Assembly: GCA_027489965.1 (NCBI GenBank)
Contig: JAIXZA010000131.1
Span: 1 to 64,000 of the forward strand
Origin: Verrucomicrobiaceae bacterium
Lineage (GTDB): Bacteria > Verrucomicrobiota > Verrucomicrobiia > Verrucomicrobiales > Verrucomicrobiaceae
Reading direction: 5' to 3'
DNA length: 64,000 nt
Part shown: positions 16,773 to 24,938 of the stretch, one piece after another
Layout: each line of letters starts with the position of its first letter
Position numbering within the stretch: position 1 is the first letter of the stretch
Notes under the pieces: generated by a model
Databases searched by the model: none
The model's input: the letters and a program-made list of their open reading frames with translations, nothing else
What the model was told of the DNA's origin: nothing
Position numbers and translations under genes: made by a program

Positions 16773-19558
16773 GCCACTAGAGCCTCGTTGAGTTCATCCA
16801 TGATCGCATCCATGCGCTGGCCGAAGAGCTGATACATGGCCCCGAGGCCGCCCTGGGAGTCAAAGGGGGCGAGTTCGAGGTCGTCGCGGTCGAGGTGGAA
16901 GGAGGTGGTCATGTGGTCGCGAATCATATTGAGCCAGTGGACCTGCGCCTCGGTGAATTTGGGGCCGGGTTCGTTGTGCTTGGCCATGATCCAGTGCTGG
17001 AAGTTCTTCCGCACCACATCATCAAAGGCGGTCAGCTTCGTATCCACGCCGCAGGCACGGCGGATGAGTGAAACAAGGGCTGTGAGGTCATTGAGCGGCG
17101 TTTTGGCCTTCGTCTCATCCAGGTGCTGATAAGCCTGATACACCCGCAGCGGAGCCAGACGCGGCGCATCGGCCCGCAAGGCGGTCAGAACCTGCTCCAG
17201 CATGGCAAAGGTGACTTCACGGCGACGAAACGGCTCGGCGTAGAAGATGGTCAGCGCAGTGAACTCGTCCTGATGCGCCTGCATCCATGCGGCGAACTCC
17301 TGCGTGAGTGTCTCCGCCTTTTCCTGCGCATCCTGCGCCCAACCGGCGGTGATGAGCTTGTCCACGTGGTCGTGGTTGAGCTTCTGCTCCTTGTCCCGGC
17401 GGATGCTGTCGATCAGCTCGATAAGATCGCCCGTGAAGACATTGGCGGCGGCTTTGACAAGCTCAGCCTGCGCTTTGTCGCGGTTCGTGTCGCCAGGATT
17501 CGTGCCGGGCTCCTGACCAGCGAGTTCGAGGGCCTTGGCCTCCACGTTGTCGCCATCTATGGCGGCGATGAGGCTGCTGACGATGCTGCTGAGCGCCACG
17601 CCACCGGATTTCTCCGCGATGCGGGCGTGGTCGTGTTTATCGAGCTGCTTGTTCAGCCGCGCGAGGCGTCCGGCGAGGCTGCTGACGGTGTCCGTATCAC
17701 TCGCGCCCATCATCACGCCCATGGCCAGATCTTTGAGCGGCACGCCAATCTTGGTGATGAGTGGCGTGCTGGCGGTCTTGAGCGACTTGGTGACGCCGAT
17801 GGCATCGACGATGACGTAGTGCGTCTTCGCCGTAACGGCGGAAGGAGTCACCTTCCGCAGGTCATCCAGCTCCAGCGTGCGGGTGCCGCGGCCCTTCATT
17901 TGCTCGAAGTAGTTCCGGCTTTTCACGTCCCGCATGAAGAGCAGGCACTCCAGCGGCTTCACATCCGTGCCGGTGGCAATCATATCGACCGTGACGGCGA
18001 TGCGCGGATTGAAAGCATTTCGAAATTCAGACAGAACGGACTTCGGGTCTTCCTCGGCCTTGTAAGTGATCTTTTTGCAGAAGGCATTCCCCTCACCGAA
18101 CTCCTCGCGGATGATCTGGATGATGTCGTCGGCGTGGGAGTCGGTCTTGGCAAAGACGAGCGTCTTGGGCACTTCCTCGCGGCCAGGGAAGATCTCCGGC
18201 AGCTTGTCACGGAAGGTTTTCACGATGAGCCGGATTTGATCCGGCACGACAACCTTGTCATCGAGCTGCTTCGCCGTGTAGGCCTCGTCTTCATCCTGCT
18301 GCTCCCAGCGGCGCTTCCGCGTGACCCGCTCGCGATGCTCGACGGGCTGCTTGGCCACGAGGCGAGTGCCGGTGGTGGTGACCTCGGTCTCGATGACGTA
18401 GGTTTCATTGCCGACATTGACACCATCCGCCACGGCCTTTTCGTGGCTGTAATCACTGACGACGTTGTTTTTGAAGAAGCCGAAGGTGCGGTTGTCCGGC
18501 GTGGCGGTGAGGCCGATCAGGAAGGCATCAAAGTAGTCGAGCACCTGCTGCCAGAGGTTGTAGATGCTGCGGTGGCACTCGTCGATGATGATGAAGTCGA
18601 AGAACTCCGGCGGCACCTTGTCGCTATACACGACAGGCATGGGCCGCTTTGGCCGCGTGAGCTGCTCGGCAGGTGTGAGTTCCTCCAAAGCCTCGTCCAG
18701 CTCTTCACCTTTGAGGATCGAGTAAAGCCGCTGGATGGTGCAGATGACGACCTGCGCGTCATTTGGCACATGCGATGACTTGAGCCGCTGCACGGTGTAA
18801 AGCTGCGTGAAGAGGCGGTTGTCATCGCTGGGCGTGAAGGCCATGAACTCCTGCTCCGCCTGCTCGCCGAGGTTCTTGGTATCGACAAGGAAGAGGATGC
18901 GCTTGGCTTTGCCAAACTTCAGCAGTCGATAGACCTGCGTGATGGCCGTGAAGGTCTTCCCGGAGCCCGTGGCCATCTGGATGAGTGCACGGAGGCGGGC
19001 CTCGGCGAGGGAGACTTCATTGTTCGTGATGGCGACCTCCTGGCAGTCACGCAGGCGGAGTTCCGCAGCAGGGAGCTTGTTCGGATTCAGCGGCGGTATC
19101 TTCGTGAGCCGGGCGCGGAGGGAATCGCCATCCTCGATCCATCGCAGCAGTGTCTCAGGCCGGTGGAAGCTGAACAACTCCCGCGAGCGCGGCTTCGGGT
19201 CCGCCATGTCGGTGAAGCGGGTGATTTCGCCGGTGGATTCGTAGAGGAAGCGGAGGGGCTGGTGGTTCTTCACCCACTTCAATTTGGCCGTGGCATAGCC
19301 AGCGGTCTGGTCCTCCACCGTCGTGATGTTTTGCCCCATCTCCTCCTTCTTGGCCTCGATCACCCCGCAGGCCTGCTTTTCAATAAAAAGCACATAATCA
19401 GCAGGGCCGATGTCCGTCTGGAATTCGCGGACAGCAATTCCGGGTCCGGCGGCGAAGTCGATCTTCTTTTTGTCCTGCACCTTCCACCCCGAAGCCTCCA
19501 GCATCGCGTCGATGCGATCACGCGCGACTTGTTCGGGGTTTTGATTGGCGGGAGGCAT
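16769..19558 (-). CDS. hsdR: Type I restriction-modification system endonuclease/translocase subunit (HsdR)
   Basis: A 929-residue motor subunit that translocates and cleaves unmethylated DNA. The N-terminal nuclease domain keeps a PD-(D/E)xK-like core (D54, E68, K70 in IGPADYVLF and GVIEAKKEE). The SF2 helicase motor has Walker A ATGSGKT at residues 196-202, DECH at 326-329, motif III GLTATP and motif VI-like QMKGRGTRT. The C-terminal region resembles EcoEI-type R subunits. The start at 19558 (MPPANQNPEQ) was chosen because an in-frame ATG at 19603 adds only a short hydrophobic stretch that does not fit the family. It is the first gene of the operon; the 43-bp repeat array lies about 250 bp upstream. 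Confidence 0.95.
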   Translation of the reverse strand: MPPANQNPEQVARDRIDAMLEASGWKVQDKKKIDFAAGPGIAVREFQTDIGPADYVLFIEKQACGVIEAKKEEMGQNITTVEDQTAGYATAKLKWVKNHQPLRFLYESTGEITRFTDMADPKPRSRELFSFHRPETLLRWIEDGDSLRARLTKIPPLNPNKLPAAELRLRDCQEVAITNNEVSLAEARLRALIQMATGSGKTFTAITQVYRLLKFGKAKRILFLVDTKNLGEQAEQEFMAFTPSDDNRLFTQLYTVQRLKSSHVPNDAQVVICTIQRLYSILKGEELDEALEELTPAEQLTRPKRPMPVVYSDKVPPEFFDFIIIDECHRSIYNLWQQVLDYFDAFLIGLTATPDNRTFGFFKNNVVSDYSHEKAVADGVNVGNETYVIETEVTTTGTRLVAKQPVEHRERVTRKRRWEQQDEDEAYTAKQLDDKVVVPDQIRLIVKTFRDKLPEIFPGREEVPKTLVFAKTDSHADDIIQIIREEFGEGNAFCKKITYKAEEDPKSVLSEFRNAFNPRIAVTVDMIATGTDVKPLECLLFMRDVKSRNYFEQMKGRGTRTLELDDLRKVTPSAVTAKTHYVIVDAIGVTKSLKTASTPLITKIGVPLKDLAMGVMMGASDTDTVSSLAGRLARLNKQLDKHDHARIAEKSGGVALSSIVSSLIAAIDGDNVEAKALELAGQEPGTNPGDTNRDKAQAELVKAAANVFTGDLIELIDSIRRDKEQKLNHDHVDKLITAGWAQDAQEKAETLTQEFAAWMQAHQDEFTALTIFYAEPFRRREVTFAMLEQVLTALRADAPRLAPLRVYQAYQHLDETKAKTPLNDLTALVSLIRRACGVDTKLTAFDDVVRKNFQHWIMAKHNEPGPKFTEAQVHWLNMIRDHMTTSFHLDRDDLELAPFDSQGGLGAMYQLFGQRMDAIMDELNEALVA

Positions 19559-19783
19559 CAGGAATAAGATTGATACAAAAGCGGTTCCAGCTAGGGAAGG
19601 CAAGGAGAGAGGTTAGGAAAGGGGCAAGGACGGAGATTGAAGGATGAATTGTGAAGGGTGAAGGATGAAGCCGGAGGATCGAAGATGAAGTGGCTGGTTT
19701 CTTGTTCTTTCTCAGTAAGCGGTCGCCCAGTCTCAAGAAAGGCCCAAAACCTGCCTGCATTCTCAAATCCGAGATGGGAGTGC

Positions 19784-19805
19784 CCAAATCCGAGCTCGGA
19801 TTTGG
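19784..19805. repeat. 22-bp perfect palindrome beside the repeat array
   Basis: Bases 19784-19805 read the same on both strands, with half-site CCAAATCCGAG. A loose half copy (CAAATCCGAG) occurs about 22 bp earlier. There is no following T-run, so it is not a standard terminator. A protein-binding site or the boundary of the array are both possible. Confidence 0.75.
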
Positions 19806-19807
19806 AC

Positions 19808-20085
19808 GTACCAAGATAGGTGTGCCCACATTCCCTGCGGGTTTGTGGATGTAACAAGATGGGTGTGGGCGCATTCCCTGCCGTTTTGTGGACGTACCTA
19901 GATAGGTGTGCCCACATTCCCTGCGGGTTTGTGGAGGTACCAAGGTGGGTGTGGAGGCATTCCCTGCGGGTTCGTGGACGTACCTAGATAGGTGTGCCCA
20001 CATTCCCTGCCGTTTTGTGGAGGCTCCGTGATAGGTGTCGCCGCATTCCCTGCGGGTTCGTGGATGTACCGTGGTAGGTGTGGGC
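19808..20085. repeat. 43-bp tandem repeat array, six full units plus a partial
   Basis: Full units start at 19808, 19851, 19894, 19937, 19980 and 20023, each exactly 43 bp; a partial unit starts at 20066. The best conserved core is ATTCCCTGC followed by GGGTTTGTGGA or a close variant. Units 1, 3 and 5 share GATAGGTGTGCCCAC, while units 2 and 4 carry GGTGTGG variants, giving an 86-bp higher-order period. No unique spacers separate the units, so this is not CRISPR. Because 43 is not a multiple of three, translation cycles through three peptide phrases, an argument against coding. It lies upstream of hsdR. Confidence 0.9.
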
Positions 20086-20210
20086 AAATCCGATTTAAAT
20101 CACGGGAACTTTGTCCGGTTTCAGCCGCTCCTGCGAGATAAAGACTCTGAATCGCCTCTTTTTTCGCAAAAACACCCGACAATGCGACGACTTAGAAGCC
20201 TACCAACCGC

Positions 20211-23200
20211 ATGAAACACATCCTCCTCACTTTGCTCTCCCTCGCCACCTTCGCGACGGCTGCTCCTCTTGTTTATGAAGGCACCGAAGGGCCGGGCAAA
20301 GGCAAGCACATCGTCTTCATGGCGAATGACCATGAATATCGCTCCGAGGAGTCGCTGCCGCAGTTGGCTCGTATTTTGGCCAAGCATCATGGTTTTAAAT
20401 GCACGGTGCTGTTTGGCATTGATCCTGAGTCCAGTGAGATCGTCGGGGGTGACAAATCAAACATGCCGGGGATCGAGGCGCTGGACACGGCGGATCTCGC
20501 GGTGGTGTTCCTGCGCTTCCAAAACTTCCCAGCGGAGCAGATGAAGCACTTTGATACCTATCTGAATCGCGGCGGTCCCGTGATCGGCATGCGCACAGCG
20601 ACACATGGCTTTAAAATGCCAAAGGATGCTCCCTTCGCGAAATACTCGTATGATTACAAAGGCAGCGATTACGAGCTCGGGTTCGGTCATCAGGTGCTCG
20701 GGCAGACATGGGTTGGCCATTACGGCAAAAATCACTCCCAGAGCACTCGCATCGCCATCGTGGATGCCATGAAACAACATCCGATCCTGCGCGGCGTGAA
20801 GGACATTTGGGTGCAGGCTGGCGGATACGTCGGCAAACCAACCGATGGTGACATTTTGACGATGGCTCAGCCGCTCGATGGCATGACGCAGGACTCCCCA
20901 GCCTCCAAAACGCAGCCACCCCAGCCGAGCGAATGGACACGCACTTACAAGAGCGCATCGGGCAAAGCAGGCCGCGTTTTCACCTCGCTTTACGGAACAT
21001 CAGAAGACATCACGAACGAAGGCTACCGCCGCATGATGGTGAACGCGATGTTCTGGGCCGTGAGCCTGGAAGATGCGATCGAGCCAGACCTCAACATCGC
21101 TTTTGTGGGTGCCGCGAAGCCCAACACCTTTGGCGGTGGCGCTTATGCTCGCGGAATCAAGCCTGAGATGTATGCCGGTTTTGAAAGCCCCATCCCGGCG
21201 AACAACAACACGAAGAAGCCTGAGAAGCCTAAGAAGGAAGAGAAGCAGGCTGCGAAAGCCGATGCTTCTGCCAAGCCAACCATCGCCACCGGCAAACCCG
21301 CTCGTTTTGTCCGCATCGAGATTCCCGGCGACAAAAAGTGCCTCCAAATCGCCGAGATCGAAATCCTCAGCGCTGGCAAAAACATCGCGAAGGGCGGCAA
21401 GGCCACGCAATCGACCACAGGCCACGGCGGTGATGCAAGCCGCGCGATGGATGGCGACAAGAGCCCGAACTACGGCAAGGGCATGACGCACACGATCGAG
21501 AACAAGCCGAATCCCTGGTGGGAAGTCGATCTGGGTTCCGCACAGCAGGTGGATGCGATCAGCCTGTGGAGCCGTCGGGGCTTCCCAGATCGTCTTGGCG
21601 ATTTTACGCTGAGTTTGCTCGATGAAGGGCGCAAAGCGGTGTTCGAAGTGAAGAATGTGGCCGCAGGCGATTCGCTCAAGATTGATGTTAAAGGCGGCGG
21701 TAAGATCGCTTACCTGGACTTTGATGGAAAACCAGGCAAACCGGCTGCGAAGGGCAGCGGCGGCGGTGCGCCAGCCGCGAAGGAGCCTGCGCTCTTCGAA
21801 GTGCCTGCGGACTACAAGGACACACTGCCCTTCGCTTTCAGCAAGGGCGACACCGTGGCGATCCTCGGCAACGGCCTTCCCGACCGCATGCAGCATGATG
21901 GCTGGATGGAGACCGTCCTGCAAAGCGCCCTGCCTGAGCAGAACTTGCGCTTCCGCAACATGAGCGCCAGCGGCGACCGCCCGAACTCCTTCCCGCGCAG
22001 CAGCGGCCACATGCACATGACGGATTACCTGCGTCATGTGAAGCCGGATGTCGTGTTCTCATTCTTCGGTTACAACGAGTCCTATGAGAGCAAACCGGAG
22101 GAGTTTCAGAAGCAGCTCGTCGATTTCGTGAAGTATGTGCGTGGCACAAAGCCGAACGGGAAGTCCTTCCCGCGCATCGTGCTCTTCAGCCCCATCGCCC
22201 ATGAGGATACGAAAAACCCGAACGTGCCTAATGGCGCGGAGCACAATCCGCAGCTCGAAGCCTACACGAAGGCCACCGAAGCCGCCGCGAAGGAAGCCGG
22301 AGTCGGTTTTGTCGATCTCTTCCACCCTTCGCTCGATCTTTTCAAAGCCGCCAGGGAGCCCCTGACGATCAATGGCGTGCACATGAGCGCCGAGGGCAAT
22401 CGCCAGCTCGCGGAAGTCATTGCGAAGGCGCTGCTCGGCAAGGAAGTGACCGCCTCGGCGTCGCTCGAAGAACTGCGTGAAGCCGTGATGGAGAAGGACG
22501 TGCATTGGAATGCCCGCTACCGTGCCCGCGATGGCAATGACGTGTGGGGTGGCCGCTCGACGCTGGCTTTCACCGATGGCCAAACCAACGCCGTGGTGCT
22601 CCAGCATGAGCTGACGATGCTCGACGTCATGACCGGCAATCGCGACCCGAAAGTCTGGGCCCGCGCCAAAGGTGGCGATCTGAAAGTCGATGACAGCAAC
22701 GTGCCCGCGCCTGTGCCGGTGATTTCCAATGTCGGTGGCAAGTCGAAGTCATCGAGCGCCATGAAGGAAGGCCGCACGGAATATATCAGCGGCCAGGAAG
22801 CCATCAAGCACATGGCCTTTGATCCCCGCTTTGAAGTGAGCCTGTTTGCCGATGAGGCACAGTTCCCGCAGCTCGTGAATCCTGTGCAGATGCAGGTCGA
22901 TACCAAAGGCCGCCTCTGGGCCGCCGTGTGGCACACTTACCCAATGTGGGAGCCGCTGAAGGAGATGAAGGACGCCCTCGTCATCTGCCACGACGACAAC
23001 AAAGACGGCAAAGCAGATCGCCTGACCGAGTTCGCCCGCGTGCAGAATCCGCTCGGCTTTGAGTTCTGGAATGGCGGCGTCATCGTCACCTGCGCCCCAG
23101 ACATCATCTTCCTCAAGGACACGGATGGCGACGACGTGGCCGACGTGCGCACCATCATGCTGCAAGGCGTCGATTTCGCCGACACGCATCACGGCGCGAA

Positions 23201-24668
23201 CAATCTCGTCATGGGCCCAGATGGCGGCATCTACTGGCAGAGCGGTGTCTTCATGGTGCACAATCACGAGCATCCGTGGGGTCCGTCGTTGCAGACCGGC
23301 ACCAGCGCCATGTATCGCTTTGATCCGCGCCGCTTCACCATCGCGAAGCACGCCGACAACTCGCCAAATCCGCACGGCATCGCCTTTGACACCTGGGGTT
23401 ATCTTTATGCCACCGACGGCACCGGCGGCCGCGCTTACCAAGTCCGCCCCGAAGGCAACGGCTTCAAAATGCACGAGCTTTTGAAGAAGGAAGTGCGTCC
23501 CGTCACCGCGAGCGAAGTCGTCAGCAGCACCCACTTCCCCGAAGACATGCAGGGCGACTTCCTCATCTGCAACGTCATCGGCTTCCTCGGCATCAAACAC
23601 TACGATCTGGCTCGCGATGGCGACAAGGCCACCGTTTGGGGCGAGCCTGCTGGCGCAGACCTCACCGTCAAAGTTACGCAAGCCGATGGCAGCATCACCG
23701 AGGACAAATCCCGCGGCCTGCTCATGAGCGGCGACAAGAATTTCCGCCCAAGTGATGCGGTCTTCGGCGAAGATGGTGCTCTTTACATCGCCGACTGGCA
23801 CAACGTCATCATCGGCCACATGCAGCACAACGTGCGCGACCCGAACCGCGACAACAAACACGGTCGCATCTACCGCATGACCGCGAAAGGTCGTGAATTG
23901 CAGAAACCCGTCGCCATCGACGGCCAGCCCATCCCTGCGTTGCTCGAAAACTTGCGGCATCCCGCCGATGGCGTGCGTCATCGCACCCGCGTCGAACTCA
24001 GCGAGCGCCCCACCGCCGAAGTCATCGCCGCCACGAAGGAATGGATGAAGCAGTTCGACGCCGCCAAGAAGGAAGACGCGCACCCCTTGCTCGAAGCCCT
24101 CTGGCTCCACCAGCAGCACAACGTCCGCGACACCGCCCTGCTCGCCAAACTGCAAACCAGCCCCGAACTCCACGCCCGCAACGCCGCCAACGTCGTGCAG
24201 CAGCTCTGGTTCAATGTCGAAGCCAGCACCAAAGGCGGCGTCATCGCCGGCGAGAAGGAAGAGAAAGCCAAGAAATCTGGCATCCTCAGCGATACACCCG
24301 AACTGACCACCATCCGCATCGGCACCGTGCCGGAGCGTCTGATGTATGACGTCAAAGAACTCACCGTAAAAGCAGGCAAGAAGATCAAACTCACGTTTGC
24401 CAATACCGACGTCATGCCGCACAACCTGCTCATAGTGAAACCGGGCCAAGCGGATGCCATCATGAACGCCGCCATCGTCATGGGCGCCAAAGGTTTTGAA
24501 AACGGCTTCATCCCTGAAGGCGACAACATCCTCCACCACACCAAACTGCTCGACCACGGCAAAGAGGAGGTCCTGGAGTTCACTATTCCCACCGCTGGAG
24601 ACTACCCCTTCATCTGCTCCTTCCCCGGCCACGGCATCATCATGCGCGGCGTGCTGCATGTGAAGTAA
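20211..24668 (+). CDS. Exported ThuA-discoidin-SGNH-dehydrogenase-azurin fusion protein
   Basis: A 1485-residue exported protein (signal peptide 1-18). Domains in order are as follows. A ThuA-like (glutamine-amidotransferase fold) domain spans about 30-290. A discoidin/F5-F8-like carbohydrate-binding region spans about 361-505, with WWEVDLGSAQQVDAISLWS. An SGNH-hydrolase-like domain spans about 540-745, with N622 and H724 kept but block I reading GNGL at 553-556, so the usual serine is glycine. A PVC-type dehydrogenase-like propeller spans about 810-1230 (RLWAAVWHTYPMWEP, ADTHHGANNLVMGPDGG). A helical stretch follows, then a C-terminal azurin-like cupredoxin with candidate type-1 copper ligands H1404, C1469, H1474 and M1478. 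No CXXCH haem motif is present. Extracellular sugar oxidation with copper-mediated electron transfer is a reasonable inference; no substrate can be named. Confidence 0.88.
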   Translation: MKHILLTLLSLATFATAAPLVYEGTEGPGKGKHIVFMANDHEYRSEESLPQLARILAKHHGFKCTVLFGIDPESSEIVGGDKSNMPGIEALDTADLAVVFLRFQNFPAEQMKHFDTYLNRGGPVIGMRTATHGFKMPKDAPFAKYSYDYKGSDYELGFGHQVLGQTWVGHYGKNHSQSTRIAIVDAMKQHPILRGVKDIWVQAGGYVGKPTDGDILTMAQPLDGMTQDSPASKTQPPQPSEWTRTYKSASGKAGRVFTSLYGTSEDITNEGYRRMMVNAMFWAVSLEDAIEPDLNIAFVGAAKPNTFGGGAYARGIKPEMYAGFESPIPANNNTKKPEKPKKEEKQAAKADASAKPTIATGKPARFVRIEIPGDKKCLQIAEIEILSAGKNIAKGGKATQSTTGHGGDASRAMDGDKSPNYGKGMTHTIENKPNPWWEVDLGSAQQVDAISLWSRRGFPDRLGDFTLSLLDEGRKAVFEVKNVAAGDSLKIDVKGGGKIAYLDFDGKPGKPAAKGSGGGAPAAKEPALFEVPADYKDTLPFAFSKGDTVAILGNGLPDRMQHDGWMETVLQSALPEQNLRFRNMSASGDRPNSFPRSSGHMHMTDYLRHVKPDVVFSFFGYNESYESKPEEFQKQLVDFVKYVRGTKPNGKSFPRIVLFSPIAHEDTKNPNVPNGAEHNPQLEAYTKATEAAAKEAGVGFVDLFHPSLDLFKAAREPLTINGVHMSAEGNRQLAEVIAKALLGKEVTASASLEELREAVMEKDVHWNARYRARDGNDVWGGRSTLAFTDGQTNAVVLQHELTMLDVMTGNRDPKVWARAKGGDLKVDDSNVPAPVPVISNVGGKSKSSSAMKEGRTEYISGQEAIKHMAFDPRFEVSLFADEAQFPQLVNPVQMQVDTKGRLWAAVWHTYPMWEPLKEMKDALVICHDDNKDGKADRLTEFARVQNPLGFEFWNGGVIVTCAPDIIFLKDTDGDDVADVRTIMLQGVDFADTHHGANNLVMGPDGGIYWQSGVFMVHNHEHPWGPSLQTGTSAMYRFDPRRFTIAKHADNSPNPHGIAFDTWGYLYATDGTGGRAYQVRPEGNGFKMHELLKKEVRPVTASEVVSSTHFPEDMQGDFLICNVIGFLGIKHYDLARDGDKATVWGEPAGADLTVKVTQADGSITEDKSRGLLMSGDKNFRPSDAVFGEDGALYIADWHNVIIGHMQHNVRDPNRDNKHGRIYRMTAKGRELQKPVAIDGQPIPALLENLRHPADGVRHRTRVELSERPTAEVIAATKEWMKQFDAAKKEDAHPLLEALWLHQQHNVRDTALLAKLQTSPELHARNAANVVQQLWFNVEASTKGGVIAGEKEEKAKKSGILSDTPELTTIRIGTVPERLMYDVKELTVKAGKKIKLTFANTDVMPHNLLIVKPGQADAIMNAAIVMGAKGFENGFIPEGDNILHHTKLLDHGKEEVLEFTIPTAGDYPFICSFPGHGIIMRGVLHVK

Positions 24669-24872
24669 GCTCTTAGGCTTCAGCCAAATGTAAGCATGTT
24701 ATCGAGGCATTTCTGCCTTGAACTATTCTCATAGTATCCTGATCAAGGGCTAGGTGGTGAAGGACTCACCTCTAGCCTCATCTATTCAGGAAAGGCAACT
24801 GCACCGCGCTGCTAGCCCGCATCTGCGGCTCTCGAAGCCTTTGATAAACACGGGCAAGGCTGATCCTGGAAT

Positions 24873-24896
24873 AAAAAGCCTTTACAGAAAGGCGCA
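24873..24896 (+). promoter_or_regulatory. Conserved 24-nt upstream block of the first outer-membrane paralogue
   Basis: AAAAAG, then CTTTACAGA, then CGCA, are shared with the block at 26638-26661 at 20 of 24 positions. Both blocks start exactly 66 bp before the ATG of their gene. TTTACA could serve as a -35 element. The rest of the two leaders is not similar, so conservation at fixed distance suggests a promoter or regulator site. Confidence 0.5.
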
Positions 24897-24938
24897 GGCC
24901 TTCAGTTTCGGCTTTCACCTTACATTGATTTTCAAACC

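Larger units (their letters stand above)
19604..20210. other. Long intergenic region: purine-rich tract, palindrome and tandem repeat array
   Basis: About 600 bp without a credible gene lie between hsdR (minus) and the ThuA fusion (plus), so promoters for both must be here. From 19619 to 19690 the plus strand is purine-rich, with degenerate GGATGAA-like heptamers (GAAGGATGAA, GGTGAAGGATGAAG). The 22-bp palindrome and the 43-bp repeat array follow and are listed separately. CAAATCCGA occurs at about 19764, 19785 and 20084, bracketing the array. Any open frame across the array is a by-product of the repeat. Confidence 0.8.

Noticed and set aside
17123..18778. Long plus-strand open frame opposite hsdR
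   Set aside because: It lies wholly antisense to a well-motivated hsdR. Its composition is the mirror of hsdR codon use and it has no recognisable domain.
19808..20085. CRISPR array
   Set aside because: Units are contiguous 43-bp copies that vary along their length, with no unique spacers, and no cas gene is in the window.
19518..20087. Minus-strand open frame across the repeat array
   Set aside because: It translates the 43-bp repeat in three cycling phases (PAGN, TRRECG and KRQG phrases), and its far end runs into the hsdR start; it is a by-product of the repeat.
22749..24659. 636-codon minus-strand frame opposite the ThuA fusion
   Set aside because: It mirrors GC-rich third positions of the real gene; no domains or start signals.
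24748..24777. Terminator hairpin after the ThuA fusion (GGCTAG and CTAGCC arms)
   Set aside because: The stem is short and imperfect with no following T-run, so it is not convincing as an intrinsic terminator.
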